Positions 28,441-39,333 of a stretch of 64,000 nucleotides of DNA are shown here, piece after piece (position 1 is the stretch's first letter; every line of letters begins with the position of its first letter). The stretch is taken from positions 62,001-126,000 of the forward strand of contig NZ_FNZV01000012.1 of NCBI RefSeq assembly GCF_900109555.1, written 5' to 3'. Both the position numbers and the translations under genes were made by a program. The stretch comes from Pacificibacter marinus (GTDB taxonomy: Bacteria; Pseudomonadota; Alphaproteobacteria; Rhodobacterales; Rhodobacteraceae). A model generated the notes under the pieces. It saw only the letters and a program-made list of their open reading frames with translations. It did not search any database and was not told the origin of the DNA.

Positions 28441-28541
28441 TTGCGCGTCTTCTGGGTGGCGTTGGGGGCAAAGGCTCTTTAACCTATGAGATAAATCAAG
28501 AGACCGCGTGTCTCGTATTGGATATCTCGAAAGGGCCGTAA

Positions 28542-29330
28542 ATGTCATTCACCCTCGCCACTTGGAATATCAACTCTGTGCGTCTGCGTGAGCCGATTGT
28601 GCTTAAGCTTCTCGCGGAAGAGGCGCCAGATGTTTTGTGCCTGCAAGAATGCAAATCTCCCGTTGATAAAATTCCACTCGAGGGGTTTCATGCGCTGGGC
28701 TACACTCACATGGTTGCACGCGGGCAAAAGGGCTACAACGGTGTTGCAATCTTGTCAAAACTGCCAATCGTTGATGCTGGTGGTGAAGACTACGCCGCGC
28801 TGGGCCATGCGCGCCACGTTGCAGGTAAGCTGGAAAATGGTGTCACCATTCACAACTTTTATGTGCCCGCAGGTGGTGACAAACCTGATCGCGAAATCAA
28901 TGAAAAGTTTGGTCAAAAACTCGATTACTTGACTGAAATGCGCGATGCCTTTCATGCCAATAAACCCGAAAAGTCCATTCTTGTAGGTGATTTGAATATT
29001 GCGCCCCGCGAAGACGACGTTTGGGATCACAAGAAACTTTTGAAAATCGTATCGCACACACCGATTGAGGTCGAACACCTTGTACAAACCCAAGAGGCTG
29101 GCGGTTTTATTGACATCACCCGCCAAGATATTCCCGAGGGGCTTTTGTACAGCTGGTGGTCTTATCGTGCCAAAGAATGGGATGTGGCCGACAAAGGTCG
29201 CCGACTGGATCACATCTGGGGCACGTCCGATATTTCAAATGCTGCACATTCCAGCCGTGTTTTGCGCACAGCTCGTGGATGGGAAAAGCCATCTGATCAT
29301 GCACCAGTCTTTGCAACCTTCGACCTTTAA
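28542..29330 (+). CDS. xth: exodeoxyribonuclease III
   Basis: 262 residues. Exonuclease-endonuclease-phosphatase fold with ATWNINSVRLR at the start, CLQECKSP, the middle VGDLNIAPREDDVWD, and the C-terminal LDHIWGTSDI and PSDHAPVFATFDL with the catalytic Asp-His. It cuts at abasic sites in base excision repair. It follows the VOC gene by about 100 bases, and the thioredoxin gene comes 55 bases later. Confidence 0.95.
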   Translation: MSFTLATWNINSVRLREPIVLKLLAEEAPDVLCLQECKSPVDKIPLEGFHALGYTHMVARGQKGYNGVAILSKLPIVDAGGEDYAALGHARHVAGKLENGVTIHNFYVPAGGDKPDREINEKFGQKLDYLTEMRDAFHANKPEKSILVGDLNIAPREDDVWDHKKLLKIVSHTPIEVEHLVQTQEAGGFIDITRQDIPEGLLYSWWSYRAKEWDVADKGRRLDHIWGTSDISNAAHSSRVLRTARGWEKPSDHAPVFATFDL

Positions 29331-29385
29331 ATTTACCGCAAACGCGCGCATATAAAGATCAAGACTATTTAAAGGAGAGACCCTG

Positions 29386-30291
29386 ATGATCGAACTCGGG
29401 CAATCCGCCACCCCAGACGCGGGTGCGCATGTTATCGACGTGACAGAAGAAAACTTCATGGCTGAAGTGATCGAAATGTCGAACACGGTCCCCGTGATCG
29501 TGGACTTTTGGGCGCCTTGGTGCGGCCCGTGCAAAACACTTGGGCCGGCTTTGGAAGCTGCGGTCAACGCCGCTGGTGGCAAAGTGCGCATGGCAAAAGT
29601 CGATGTGGACAAAAACCAAATGCTTGCGGGCCAAATGCGCGTGCAATCTGTGCCAACTGTGTTTGCCTTTTGGGAAGGCAAACCTATCGATGGTTTCCAA
29701 GGGGCATTGCCGCAATCTGAAATCGACGCCTTTGTCGCCAAGTTGCTTGATCTGGGTGACGATGGTGGGTTGGATGCCGCTGTCGAGGCCGCAGATGAAA
29801 TGTTTGAGGCTGGCGATATTGATGATGCCGCGCAAACATATGCCGCGATTCTAGAAGAAGACCCGAAAAACGCACCTTCATTTGCAGGTTTGGCCAAGTG
29901 CCATGTCGCGCAAAATGCATTGGACGAAGCAGAGGCTGTGCTCAACGGTGTGCCTGTTGAAATCTCAAAGCATGCCTTGATCGAAGCCGTTTTTGCGCAA
30001 ATCGCTTTGGCTCGTGAAGCTGAAAATGCCGGTCCGGTTGCTGAATTGAGTGCTGCGGTTGAGGCCGATCCCGCCAACATGCAAGCGCGCCTTGATCTGG
30101 CAACAGCATTGCATGCGGACGGAGATATCCAGGGTGCTGTTGACGCGCTTTTGGCGGCGTTTAAACAGGATCGCGATTGGAATGAAGGGGCCGCCAAAGA
30201 ACAATTGTTCAAGGTGTTCGATAGTCTAAAACCCAATGATCCTATTGTGTTGAACGGGCGTCGCAAATTGTCTTCAATGATATTTGTCTGA
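29386..30291 (+). CDS. thioredoxin-TPR co-chaperone (CnoX/YbbN family)
   Basis: 301 residues. An N-terminal thioredoxin domain holds the active site WAPWCGPCK near residue 42, followed by VDVDKNQ and VPTVFAFW with the cis-proline. The C-terminal 170 residues are TPR-like helices (DIDDAAQTYAAILEEDPKNA, AQNALDEAEAVL). YbbN/CnoX proteins protect clients from oxidation and pass them to GroEL or DnaK. Keeping both Cys of CGPC suggests redox activity, unlike E. coli YbbN (SQHC). It starts a group with the Lon-N and Trm112-like genes. Confidence 0.92.
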   Translation: MIELGQSATPDAGAHVIDVTEENFMAEVIEMSNTVPVIVDFWAPWCGPCKTLGPALEAAVNAAGGKVRMAKVDVDKNQMLAGQMRVQSVPTVFAFWEGKPIDGFQGALPQSEIDAFVAKLLDLGDDGGLDAAVEAADEMFEAGDIDDAAQTYAAILEEDPKNAPSFAGLAKCHVAQNALDEAEAVLNGVPVEISKHALIEAVFAQIALAREAENAGPVAELSAAVEADPANMQARLDLATALHADGDIQGAVDALLAAFKQDRDWNEGAAKEQLFKVFDSLKPNDPIVLNGRRKLSSMIFV

Positions 30292-30311
30292 TGAGATCGG
30301 CGGGCTAGCTT

Positions 30312-30953
30312 ATGGGTATGAAAACATCAATTGATCTGCCCAATGTGCTTCCCGTCTTTCCTTTGCCTGGCGCACTTTTACTGCCGCGCTCCCCTATGCC
30401 GCTGCATATCTTTGAGCCGCGCTATCTGCAAATGGTCGAAGATTGCATGAAAACGCCCGAACGCTTGATCGTTATGGTGCAGCCGCGTGGCGGACTGGCG
30501 GGGAATCGACTGAATGCGATCGGGTGTGCTGGGCGTCTCACGGCGTTTTCTGAAACCGCTGATGGGCGGTACATGATCACGTTGACTGGGGTGTCGCGGT
30601 GCCGTGTTGGCGATGAAATCGATGGGTTTGTGCCCTATCGCCGTGCGCATGTGGATTGGTCGGGGTTTGACCGTGACCTAGGTTCGCCGGAACATGACGC
30701 AGGACTTGATCGGCCTGCGATTCTAAGTGTGCTGCGGCGCTATTTTATCGACGAAGATCTAAACGTCGATTGGGACAGTCTTGCAGCAGCAGAAGATGAA
30801 ATGCTGATCAACTCTGTGTCAGTGCTCTGCCCGTTTGGCCCAGAAGACAAACAAGCACTGCTCGAAGCTCCGTCTCTTTCCACCCGCCGTGAAACGCTTA
30901 TAACACTCATGGAATTCGCCCTGCGCGGCGGCAATGACGAGGAAATGATGTGA
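30312..30953 (+). CDS. Lon N-terminal (substrate-binding) domain protein
   Basis: 213 residues. The pattern [27 protein letters not shown] near residues 12-38 (core FEPRY) and the following VGCAGR-like [10 protein letters not shown] match the Lon substrate-binding domain standing alone, without ATPase or protease parts. Such proteins are common in roseobacters next to thioredoxin genes; function is not established. It overlaps the Trm112-like gene by one base. Confidence 0.9.
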   Translation: MGMKTSIDLPNVLPVFPLPGALLLPRSPMPLHIFEPRYLQMVEDCMKTPERLIVMVQPRGGLAGNRLNAIGCAGRLTAFSETADGRYMITLTGVSRCRVGDEIDGFVPYRRAHVDWSGFDRDLGSPEHDAGLDRPAILSVLRRYFIDEDLNVDWDSLAAAEDEMLINSVSVLCPFGPEDKQALLEAPSLSTRRETLITLMEFALRGGNDEEMM

Positions 30954-31141
30954 TGACGACTGAAACCATTCCATTCGACCGCAGAATGCTTGAAGCGCTG
31001 GTGTGCCCACTCACGCGCGGCATTCTCACTTACGATGCTGACGCGCAAGAACTGGTGTCGAAATCTGCGAAATTAGCCTATCCGATCCGCAATGGCATTC
31101 CAATTATGCTAGCAGATGAGGCGCGGACCTTAGACGATTAA
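30953..31141 (+). CDS. Trm112-like small protein
   Basis: 62 residues. [18 protein letters not shown] and [16 protein letters not shown] match the Trm112/YcaR family of small zinc-ribbon-like proteins; only one Cys (in VCP) remains, so zinc binding is doubtful. Related proteins activate methyltransferases, but the partner here is unknown. The start ATG uses the last base of the upstream stop codon. The convergent ubiH-like gene ends seven bases away. Confidence 0.87.
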   Translation: MTTETIPFDRRMLEALVCPLTRGILTYDADAQELVSKSAKLAYPIRNGIPIMLADEARTLDD

Positions 31142-31147
31142 TACAGT

Positions 31148-32371
31148 TTAAAGTGGTTTGCCTTGCATCAATTTTGGCAAATCACCACTGACCCCTGCGG
31201 CTTCGCGCATTGCAGCGCGGCGCATAGATGGGATCGCATTCACAACCCCCATACCAATGTCGCGCCCAAACCGCAAAAGTGGATTGTCGTTGGAAAACAG
31301 TTTGTTGAACCCATCTGTCATGACAGCTTGCGCGGCCACATCAAAGCGTCTCCATTGCTGGTAGCGCCCCAAAACATCGATACGACCAATGTCTTCTCCG
31401 CGTCGAAACGCGTTGACCAGCACCTCTGCCAAAGCGCCGACATCTTTTAATCCAGCGTTCAATCCTTGGCCTGCGATAGGGTGCATGCCATGTGCGGCAT
31501 CCCCGACCAACGCGATGCGTGGTGCGGTAAATGCATTCGCCAAGGTCAGCCCCAATGGGTAACTGAACCGTTTGCCCGCCAGCGAAATATCCCCCAGAAA
31601 ATCACCAAACCTAGGTTTTAAGACGGCCAAATAGTCGGCGTCGTCCAGCGCCTGAATGTCTTGGGCAACACTGTCTTTTTCAGTCCAAACGATTGAACTT
31701 TTATTGCCGGGCAATGGCAGAATTGCCAAAGGTCCGGCTGGCATGAAAAACTGATGCGCACATCCGCCATGGGGTTTTTCATGGGCAATGGCGCAGACCA
31801 GCGCTGTTTGTTTGTAGCCCCACCCTGTGCGGTTGATGCCTGCACGTTGGGCGGTGCCGGACGTGCGACCATCGCAGCCCACAATCAAGGCGCCAGTTAA
31901 AACTGTGCCGTCGGCTAACGTGAGTTGCGCCCCCGCTGGACCTACGTTTTGTGTCGTCACCATGCCTTCGATCTGGCTGATCTTGGGGTGTGAAGCCAAT
32001 GCATCCAAGAATGCGCGACGTAAAAAACGGTCCTCAAGCATGTAGCCCATTGGCCCGTCATCTGTTTCTGCGTGATCGAATTCCAACATGAACGGCGCGG
32101 GGCCTTCGCCTGCTTTGCCGTCCGTCACTTTGACCTCTAAAATGGGCTGCGCTGTGTCGCGCACCGTGTCCCACAGGCCAATAGCATTCAGCAATCTTTG
32201 AGACGACAAAGACAGCGCATAGCCGCGCCCATCAAATGTGTCACTGGCCAGTGTTCCTGTGGCAAGCCTGTCGATCACGGTCACCGAAAGCCCCGCATTT
32301 GCACAGGCCAGCGCCAAAGCGGGGCCGTTTAGGCCGCCACCAACAATCAAAATATCGCTTGTATATGTCAT
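31148..32371 (-). CDS. UbiH/UbiF/COQ6-family FAD monooxygenase
   Basis: 407 residues from the ATG at 32371; the longer frame upstream runs into the divergent amidase leader. FAD-binding loop ILIVGGGLNGPALALA near residue 6, GCDGRTSGTAQRAGI in the middle, and the diagnostic ALVGDAAHGMHPIAGQGLN near residue 285. These enzymes hydroxylate the ring of ubiquinone precursors. The exact position hydroxylated cannot be told, as alphaproteobacterial members are often of broad specificity (UbiL-like). Confidence 0.92.
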   Translation of the reverse strand: MTYTSDILIVGGGLNGPALALACANAGLSVTVIDRLATGTLASDTFDGRGYALSLSSQRLLNAIGLWDTVRDTAQPILEVKVTDGKAGEGPAPFMLEFDHAETDDGPMGYMLEDRFLRRAFLDALASHPKISQIEGMVTTQNVGPAGAQLTLADGTVLTGALIVGCDGRTSGTAQRAGINRTGWGYKQTALVCAIAHEKPHGGCAHQFFMPAGPLAILPLPGNKSSIVWTEKDSVAQDIQALDDADYLAVLKPRFGDFLGDISLAGKRFSYPLGLTLANAFTAPRIALVGDAAHGMHPIAGQGLNAGLKDVGALAEVLVNAFRRGEDIGRIDVLGRYQQWRRFDVAAQAVMTDGFNKLFSNDNPLLRFGRDIGMGVVNAIPSMRRAAMREAAGVSGDLPKLMQGKPL

Positions 32372-32468
32372 GCGCCCAATATGGTGCGGATTGCGGGATT
32401 GTCCATGCGTTCTTGTGCCGCTAGCGTGCGATAATAAAATACGTGCCGCCTTGAAAGGAGTCTCCCAA

Positions 32469-33797
32469 ATGACAGAGCTGACAAAACGTTCTATGTGCGA
32501 CCTTGGTCGCGCGATTGGGGCAGGGGCCCTTGATCCGATTGATATTACCACGCAGTTTTTAGATGCCGCAGAGGCCCATCCATTCGGCCCTCGCATTTAT
32601 GCGCGTCTGACCCGAGATCGCGCTATGGCTGAAGCCGCTGCCGCGTCGAAACGTGCCAAGCTTGGCATTCGGCGCGGGCTTTTGGACGGGGTGCCTGTAT
32701 CGTGGAAAGATTTGTTTGATACGGCCGGCACCGCGACAGAAGCGGGTTCTGCTTTGCTTAAAGGGCGCGTGCCCCAAAAAGATGCAGAAATGGTGCGGCG
32801 CGCATCTGCTCAAGGTCTTGTGATGCTTGGAAAAACGCATATGAGCGAGCTCGCGTTTTCGGGTCTTGGCCTGAACCCTGTGACGGCCACAACGCCCTGC
32901 GTGAATGATCATGCAGCGGTGTCTGGTGGGTCGTCTTCGGGGGCTGCTGGTTCTGTCGCGTTTGGTTTGGCCTCTGGTGCGATTGGCACGGACACAGGCG
33001 GATCTGTTCGTATTCCGGCGGCGTGGAACGATTTGGTTGGGTTGAAAACATCAGGAAAACGTTTGTCTAAAGAAGGCGTTGTGCCGCTTGCTGAGTCCTT
33101 TGATACAGTGGGTCCATTGGTGCGCACAGTTGAAGACGCGGCCGAGGTGTTTGCGATTTTGGATGCAAGTCCCGCAGCAGATTTGCGCGGGGCCACACTT
33201 AAAGGTAAGCGGCTTTTGATCTTGGAAACCACTGCATTTGATGACATTCGCGACAGCCCACTCGCGGGGTTTGATCATGCTGTGTCACGTTTCAAAGACG
33301 CTGGTGCTGTGATTGAACGTGGTGCGATTGATGTGGTTGAAAAAGCCATGGCGCTGTCCGGTATTTTGTTTCCAGTTGAGGCTTACGGCGCATGGCGTGA
33401 CACGATTGAGGCCAACCCTGACGTGATGTTCGGCCCGATTTTGGATCGCTTTCGGGCGGGTGGTTCGGTGTCTGGCGTGGATTATTTTTCGGCAGGGCGC
33501 GCGCTTGAAATGTACCGCGCCGAATATCTTGCCGCGACAGCTGGCTATGATGCGGTGATCTTGCCGACCGCACCGATTTTGCCGCCCAATGTGGATCGGC
33601 TTTTGTCAGATGCGGATTATTACGTCACTGAAAACCTGCTTGCTTTGCGCAACACGCGGATCGGGAACTTGATGGGGCTGACAGGATTGACCTTGCCAAC
33701 GGGTATTCCCTCTGTCGGAGTGCTCTTGCAAACGCCGCCAAATACCGAAGTCGCGCTCTTGCGTTTGGGGGCTGCGGCGCAAATAGCATTGTCCTAA
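32469..33797 (+). CDS. amidase signature family enzyme
   Basis: 442 residues from the ATG at 32469, which has an AAGGAG site; upstream in-frame codons overlap the divergent gene. The Ser-cisSer-Lys triad is visible: SWKDLFD near residue 78, and GGSSSGAAGSVAFGLASG followed by GTDTGGSVRIPA around residues 155-186. Enzymes of this family hydrolyse amides; it is not GatA by context, as gatB and gatC are absent. Substrate unknown. Confidence 0.9.
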   Translation: MTELTKRSMCDLGRAIGAGALDPIDITTQFLDAAEAHPFGPRIYARLTRDRAMAEAAAASKRAKLGIRRGLLDGVPVSWKDLFDTAGTATEAGSALLKGRVPQKDAEMVRRASAQGLVMLGKTHMSELAFSGLGLNPVTATTPCVNDHAAVSGGSSSGAAGSVAFGLASGAIGTDTGGSVRIPAAWNDLVGLKTSGKRLSKEGVVPLAESFDTVGPLVRTVEDAAEVFAILDASPAADLRGATLKGKRLLILETTAFDDIRDSPLAGFDHAVSRFKDAGAVIERGAIDVVEKAMALSGILFPVEAYGAWRDTIEANPDVMFGPILDRFRAGGSVSGVDYFSAGRALEMYRAEYLAATAGYDAVILPTAPILPPNVDRLLSDADYYVTENLLALRNTRIGNLMGLTGLTLPTGIPSVGVLLQTPPNTEVALLRLGAAAQIALS

Positions 33798-33812
33798 AAG
33801 TCACAGATCATA

Positions 33813-33843
33813 GGCGTGGCGACATAAAAGCCACGTCTTTTTC
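33813..33843 (+). terminator. probable terminator of the amidase gene
   Basis: CGTGGC (33815-33820), a nine-base loop, GCCACG (33830-33835), then TCTTTTTCT. A six-bp stem, so weaker than the others in the window. Confidence 0.65.
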
Positions 33844-33926
33844 TGGACCGTTTGGCCCTAAGACGTTATCGTACCTCAAAACAAGCGGGCAAAATGATCC
33901 GTAAATACGAGGCAGTAGCAGCAATC

Positions 33927-35108
33927 ATGACGTTTCCCGAGCGGTTTTCGAACCTGCCTGAATATGCGTTTCCGCGTTTGCGGACCCTTCTCGACGCGCA
34001 TGCGCCGGGCGGTGATGTCGTGCATATGACGATTGGCGAACCACGCCATCCGATGCCTGATTTCATTGGCGATGTTTTGGCTCAAAACCTAGGCCTGTTC
34101 GCCAAGTACCCAGATAATTTTGGCACGCCTGATTTGCTTGGGGCTATTGCGACATGGATTAAAACCCGCTTTGGCGTGACAGTTGATTCTGCCACACAGG
34201 TGATGGCGCTCAATGGTACACGCGAAGGCTTGATGAACGCGTGTATCGCTTTGTCGCCTGAACGCAAAAATGGCAAAACGCCTGTCGTTTTGATTCCCAA
34301 TCCGTTTTACCAAGTCTACGCCGTGGCCGCCGTGACGGTGGGGGCCGAGCCTGTGTATGTGCCGGCGACGCGCGAGACTGGGTTTTTGCCAGACTACGCT
34401 GGTTTGCCTGCTGACGTTTTAGACCGCACCACGATTGCGTATATTTGCAGCCCGTCCAATCCGCAGGGTGCTGTCGCGACGCGCGCCTATTACCAAGATT
34501 TGATTGCGCTTGCCGAAAAGCATGATTTCAAAATCTTCGCGGATGAATGTTATTCCGAGATTTATCGGTTTGATCCCCCCGTTGGTGCCCTTGAAGTGGC
34601 CAATGAAATGGGGGCCGACCCTGAACGTGTGGCGATTTTCCATTCGCTGTCAAAGCGGTCTAATCTGCCGGGGTTGCGCTCTGGATTTGTGGCCTCTGGC
34701 CCTGAGAATATAAAACAAATTAAACAGCTTAGAGCCTATTCCGGCGCGCCCTTGCCCCAAGCTATCCAAGCCGTATCGGCACGGGTTTGGGCAGATGAAG
34801 CACATGTGGTTGCATCGCGTCAGCTTTATGCTGAAAAGCTCGATATGGCTGATGTGGTGTTTTCGGGCATCGCGGGGGCTCAGTCACCCGAAGCAGGTTT
34901 CTTTTTGTGGCTTCCTGTCGAAGACGGAGAACAAGCCGCACTGAAACTGTGGACCGAGACAGGTGTTCGGGTCGTCCCTGGCGGCTATTGGGCACGAGAC
35001 GTGAACGGGGAAAACCCGGGTAAAAATTACATTCGGGTCGCTTTGGTGGCCCCAAAAGCAGAGACACAGCGCGGGCTGACGATGATCCGTGACTGTTTGT
35101 ACGGTTAG
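33927..35108 (+). CDS. class I/II aminotransferase (DapC-like)
   Basis: 393 residues from the ATG at 33927; earlier in-frame starts add residues without family character. The PLP Lys is in SLSKRSNLPGLRSGF, with CSPSNPQGAVA and DECYSEIY in the usual order. The sequence start FPERFSNLPEYAFPRLRTLLD is that of the N-succinyl-LL-diaminopimelate aminotransferase group in alphaproteobacteria (only FPERF given as motif). It would act in lysine and peptidoglycan precursor synthesis; an aspartate aminotransferase is the alternative. ftsK starts 12 bases downstream. Confidence 0.85.
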   Translation: MTFPERFSNLPEYAFPRLRTLLDAHAPGGDVVHMTIGEPRHPMPDFIGDVLAQNLGLFAKYPDNFGTPDLLGAIATWIKTRFGVTVDSATQVMALNGTREGLMNACIALSPERKNGKTPVVLIPNPFYQVYAVAAVTVGAEPVYVPATRETGFLPDYAGLPADVLDRTTIAYICSPSNPQGAVATRAYYQDLIALAEKHDFKIFADECYSEIYRFDPPVGALEVANEMGADPERVAIFHSLSKRSNLPGLRSGFVASGPENIKQIKQLRAYSGAPLPQAIQAVSARVWADEAHVVASRQLYAEKLDMADVVFSGIAGAQSPEAGFFLWLPVEDGEQAALKLWTETGVRVVPGGYWARDVNGENPGKNYIRVALVAPKAETQRGLTMIRDCLYG

Positions 35109-35120
35109 AAAGAGGCGAAT

Positions 35121-38054
35121 ATGGCATCCTATCAGGCACGCGGTCGTGATCCACTCTTTGACAGAAACACCCAAGCGATTCTTGAACGCAGGGGGCGAGA
35201 ACTTGTTGGCATAGGGCTGTTGTTGGCCGGATTGGTCATGGCTTTGATGTTGGGGTCATATGTGCCCGAAGATCCAAGTTGGCTGTCGGCCACAGACGCC
35301 CCCGTTCATAATATTTTAGGCCGCTTTGGGGCATCCATTGCCTCACCTTTGATGATTATCGTGGGTGTTGCGTCTTGGGGGATTGCCGCTGTTTTGGCCG
35401 TCTGGGGCGTGCGATTCATCGGTCATCGCGGCGCCGATCGCGTTTTGTCTCGCGTGGTGTTTGCGCCGATTTCGATCGCACTGATTGCCGTTTATGCGTC
35501 GACTTATGCAAGCAGTGTGGCCCAAAGCCATGGCGGGCTGTTCGGTGACACAGTTCTGGCCGCTTTGATGCAGATTTTGCCAATGAGCCCATCCTTGGCG
35601 CTCAAAACTTTGGCCTTTCTTGCATTTTTTGCCGCTGTTGGCATGACTGTATTTGTCTTTGGCTTCACACGCCGCGAACTGGTATCGGTGGGCCGCTTTT
35701 TGCTGCTTGGCCTTGTCAGCCTGTATTCTTTGATTGTGCATCTGTTCGGTAAAGCGGTACGCGGATCTGTTGTCACAGGGCAAAGATATGCTGAAACCAA
35801 AGCGGCGCGTCGTGCTGAAAAACAACGCATTGATGCCGAAAATCGCGCTTTTATTGAGGCCGAGCACGCTGCAGCTCCACGTGTTGTGCGTGCTGATGTG
35901 GCCTATGACACTGCGCCGCAAGACGGTGTTGAGGCATCTGATTTTGCAGAAAAGTCGGGCTTATTCGCCAAGATGCCAAATCTGTTAAAGCGCACACCTG
36001 ATGCACACCTTCAGTCTGAACTGATTGAACCTGAACTCGCACCAGATTTTGAACTGGATGGCGGGTTTGATGATCGTATTCGCAGCAAAATTTCGAATGT
36101 GGTCAATGCCCGTTCACGGATTGGATCACGCGCTATTTTGCCGGGGGCGACACGTGTCGAGCCTCCTTTGTCTGCAGCGCAGGCGGCAGTTGCGAAATAC
36201 AAAAAGGGTCCAAAGCCCATGTTGATTGCGCAACCAACGCCGATGGATCACGCGGGTTCTGCATTTGATGCTGGCGACATCCCCGATCCAACAGATGCGC
36301 AGATCAGTTATGAGCCTGAAGGTTACGAGCTTTTGGTTTATGACGATGAATTTGTGAACGACGCGCCCGAGCTTGATACACCAGAATATGCAGCACCCAA
36401 TGCCGCGCGGTATGAGCCTGCAGTGACGACCCCTGAACAAAAACGTGTTGTGCAACATCCTGTGCGCAAGCCCACCACTGCATCAAAACAGGCCCAAGCC
36501 GAAGCACAGCCCGCATTGAAATTCGACCCTAAAGAGGCCGAATACCAAACACCGCCTCTGTCTTTGTTGGAAAACGCAGATTCAGTTGCACGCTATACTT
36601 TGTCTGACGATGCACTCGAAGAAAACGCGCGGATGCTTGAAAACGTCTTGGATGATTACGGCGTCAAAGGCGAAATCGTTTCTGTGCGTCCCGGTCCAGT
36701 TGTGACGATGTATGAACTTGAACCCGCACCCGGTTTGAAAGCGTCGCGTGTGATTGGTTTGGCGGATGACATCGCACGCTCGATGTCTGCTTTGTCTGCG
36801 CGTGTGTCCACTGTGCCCGGTCGAACGGTGATCGGCATTGAGTTGCCGAATGAAAATCGTGAAAAAGTTGTGCTCCGTGAAATCTTGTCAGCCCGCGATT
36901 TTGGTGACAGCAACATGAAATTGCCGCTGGCTTTGGGCAAAGATATTGGTGGCGATCCCATCGTGGCCAACCTTGCTAAGATGCCTCACCTTTTGATTGC
37001 GGGGACTACGGGGTCCGGTAAATCTGTGGCGATCAACACGATGATCTTGTCGCTTTTGTACAAGCTGACGCCGGATGAGTGTCGGATGATCATGATTGAT
37101 CCGAAAATGCTTGAGCTGTCCGTTTATGACGGCATTCCGCATCTGTTGTCGCCGGTTGTGACTGACCCGAAAAAGGCTGTCGTGGCTTTGAAATGGACCG
37201 TGGCGGAAATGGAAGACCGCTACCGCAAGATGTCCAAAATGGGTGTGCGCAACATCGATGGTTACAATGGTCGCGTGAAAGAAGCGCTGGCCAAAGACGA
37301 AATGTTCTCGCGCACTGTTCAAACCGGATTTGACGAGGAAACCGGTGATCCCATCTTTGAGACCGAAGAATTCAAACCCGAAACAATTCCCTACATTGTG
37401 GTCGTTGTCGATGAGATGGCCGATTTGATGATGGTGGCTGGTAAAGAAATAGAAGCCTGTATTCAACGCCTTGCGCAGATGGCGCGTGCTTCGGGTATTC
37501 ACATCATTATGGCGACACAACGTCCATCGGTGGATGTCATCACTGGTACGATCAAGGCTAACTTCCCAACGCGTATCTCATTCCAAGTGAGTTCGAAAAT
37601 CGACAGTCGGACGATTTTGGGCGAACAAGGTGCTGAGCAATTGTTGGGCATGGGCGACATGCTTTACATGGCGGGCGGGTCAAAAATCACCCGTGTGCAT
37701 GGACCGTTTTGTTCTGATGAAGAAGTCGAGAAAGTCGTATCCTACCTCAAATCTTATGGCCCACCTTCTTATGTTGGTGGCGTTGTTGAGGGGCCGTCCT
37801 CTGATAAAGAAAGCAGCATTGATGCGGTGCTAGGCCTGTCAACGGGCGGCAACACGGACACCGAAAATGCCCTGTACGACACCGCTGTGGCCATCGTGAT
37901 CAAAGACCGTAAATGTTCAACATCCTACATTCAGCGTAAATTGGCGATTGGCTATAACAAAGCTGCCCGTCTTGTTGAACAAATGGAAGACGAAGGCGTC
38001 GTGTCATCAGCCAACCATGTCGGAAAACGCGAAATTCTGGTGCCAGAGCAGTAA
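35121..38054 (+). CDS. ftsK: DNA translocase FtsK
   Basis: 977 residues. Four or so N-terminal membrane segments (about residues 25-210) anchor it at the division septum; a linker rich in Ala, Pro and Glu follows (210-470). The motor has Walker [13 protein letters not shown] near 632 and Walker [15 protein letters not shown] near 757. The gamma winged helix at the C-terminus ([21 protein letters not shown]) reads KOPS sites. FtsK clears and aligns chromosome ends at dif during division. lolA follows closely. Confidence 0.97.
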   Translation: MASYQARGRDPLFDRNTQAILERRGRELVGIGLLLAGLVMALMLGSYVPEDPSWLSATDAPVHNILGRFGASIASPLMIIVGVASWGIAAVLAVWGVRFIGHRGADRVLSRVVFAPISIALIAVYASTYASSVAQSHGGLFGDTVLAALMQILPMSPSLALKTLAFLAFFAAVGMTVFVFGFTRRELVSVGRFLLLGLVSLYSLIVHLFGKAVRGSVVTGQRYAETKAARRAEKQRIDAENRAFIEAEHAAAPRVVRADVAYDTAPQDGVEASDFAEKSGLFAKMPNLLKRTPDAHLQSELIEPELAPDFELDGGFDDRIRSKISNVVNARSRIGSRAILPGATRVEPPLSAAQAAVAKYKKGPKPMLIAQPTPMDHAGSAFDAGDIPDPTDAQISYEPEGYELLVYDDEFVNDAPELDTPEYAAPNAARYEPAVTTPEQKRVVQHPVRKPTTASKQAQAEAQPALKFDPKEAEYQTPPLSLLENADSVARYTLSDDALEENARMLENVLDDYGVKGEIVSVRPGPVVTMYELEPAPGLKASRVIGLADDIARSMSALSARVSTVPGRTVIGIELPNENREKVVLREILSARDFGDSNMKLPLALGKDIGGDPIVANLAKMPHLLIAGTTGSGKSVAINTMILSLLYKLTPDECRMIMIDPKMLELSVYDGIPHLLSPVVTDPKKAVVALKWTVAEMEDRYRKMSKMGVRNIDGYNGRVKEALAKDEMFSRTVQTGFDEETGDPIFETEEFKPETIPYIVVVVDEMADLMMVAGKEIEACIQRLAQMARASGIHIIMATQRPSVDVITGTIKANFPTRISFQVSSKIDSRTILGEQGAEQLLGMGDMLYMAGGSKITRVHGPFCSDEEVEKVVSYLKSYGPPSYVGGVVEGPSSDKESSIDAVLGLSTGGNTDTENALYDTAVAIVIKDRKCSTSYIQRKLAIGYNKAARLVEQMEDEGVVSSANHVGKREILVPEQ

Positions 38055-38133
38055 TCAGCTCATCACGGCGATTTCCGCGTTATGTGAACAAATGGCAGAT
38101 GATACTGACCGCAAGAGTGCGTATATTGGATGT

Positions 38134-38745
38134 ATGAAAACGTTCCGTTACGCACTCGCGCCCGTCATAGCATCTGTCTGTTTCGCTCTTCCTGCGATGG
38201 CTGAAAAGCTGTCTTTGCAAGAGCTGTCAGGCTATCTCAATTCACTTGGCACGGTGCAAGCCGACTTTGTGCAAGACAACGATGATGGGTCATCGTCCCA
38301 GGGTGTTTTGACACTCAAACGCCCCGGACGGATGCGGCTGTCTTATGGCGGAGTAAACGATCCATTGGTGTTGGGCTCTGGTGGCCAAGTGGCCGTTTTT
38401 GACCCCGGATCGAATGAGCCCCCACAACGCTTTCCGATGTCAAAAACACCGCTTTCCTTGATCTTGGCCAATAATGTGGATTTGACGCGTGCCAAAATGG
38501 TGGTGTCGCACACAGAACAAAATGGCGACACGATTGTGCGTGCTCAAGACCCTGAACACCCTGAATATGGATCAATTGACTTGGTTTTTGGCGATAGGCC
38601 GATCTTGAAAGCTTGGGTGATCAACGACGAAAGCGGCGGATCAACCACCGTTCAGCTCACAAAAATGCGCCTAGGCGGGACGGTCCGCGATGCTGATTTC
38701 AATATCAGATCAGAGGCGCGCCGCAGAGGAACGCCTCTTGAATGA
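38134..38745 (+). CDS. lolA: outer membrane lipoprotein carrier protein LolA
   Basis: 203 residues from the ATG at 38134; the longer frame overlaps ftsK. A signal peptide ends ALPAMA near residue 23. The body has VQADFVQDNDDGS, the phrase GVLTLKRPGRMRL and FNIRSEARRRGTP, typical of LolA, which carries lipoproteins across the periplasm to the outer membrane. The ftsK-lolA order is widespread. It converges on the lytic transglycosylase gene with a three-base gap. Confidence 0.93.
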   Translation: MKTFRYALAPVIASVCFALPAMAEKLSLQELSGYLNSLGTVQADFVQDNDDGSSSQGVLTLKRPGRMRLSYGGVNDPLVLGSGGQVAVFDPGSNEPPQRFPMSKTPLSLILANNVDLTRAKMVVSHTEQNGDTIVRAQDPEHPEYGSIDLVFGDRPILKAWVINDESGGSTTVQLTKMRLGGTVRDADFNIRSEARRRGTPLE

Positions 38746-38748
38746 GTG

Positions 38749-39333
38749 CTACAGTTTGCGGCACGCTTTGAGTTGCGCAAAATACGTATTTGACCGCTGA
38801 CCTGTTTCAGTCGCGACACGCAGCAACCAAGGTTTGGAATTGTAGCTGCCGCGGCTGTAACCAGTGCGACCCTCGTGATAGGCAAGGTATTGCGAACGCG
38901 CGTCATATTTGGCGATGCCAAGCTTGCGCGTCGATTCGTTCATATACCAGCCCATGAAATCGGTGGCATCTGTGATGCGATCGCGTCTTGCACCCATGCG
39001 ACGTTGCTCTTTTCGGTATTCGTCCCATGTTGCGTCAAGCGCTTGAGCATAGCCAAACGCAGAGCTTTGTCGGCCCATGGGAATAACGCCAAGAACAAAA
39101 CGATACGGCGTGCGTGCGTTACCAATAAATTTACTTTCTTGGTACAGCACCGCCATTTGAACATTCACGGGAATGCCCCATTTGCGCTCGGCGCTTTTCA
39201 TCGCCCGCAAATAAGTTGGGCGTTGTTGCACGATGGAACATGCGTTTTCAAGATTACGGGGCGCAGAAAAATTACCGCTGCCGCATGCAGCAACCAGCAC
39301 CAACAGTGCCAATGCGCGAAGACCTTTTTTCAT
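38749..39333 (-). CDS. SLT-domain lytic transglycosylase lipoprotein
   Basis: 194 residues from the ATG at 39333; an ATG four codons earlier is equally possible. The signal peptide ends in the lipobox VLVAAC. The catalytic Glu of the SLT fold is in LYQESKF near residue 69, followed by SAFGYAQALDATW and a C-terminal YLAYHEGRTGYSRG. These enzymes cleave peptidoglycan to 1,6-anhydromuropeptides. It is likely anchored in the outer membrane. Confidence 0.9.
   Translation of the reverse strand: MKKGLRALALLVLVAACGSGNFSAPRNLENACSIVQQRPTYLRAMKSAERKWGIPVNVQMAVLYQESKFIGNARTPYRFVLGVIPMGRQSSAFGYAQALDATWDEYRKEQRRMGARRDRITDATDFMGWYMNESTRKLGIAKYDARSQYLAYHEGRTGYSRGSYNSKPWLLRVATETGQRSNTYFAQLKACRKL

Noticed and set aside
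29235-30266. 343-codon open frame on the minus strand
   Set aside because: It mirrors the thioredoxin-TPR gene; the Ser/Ala-rich product is a codon-complement artefact.
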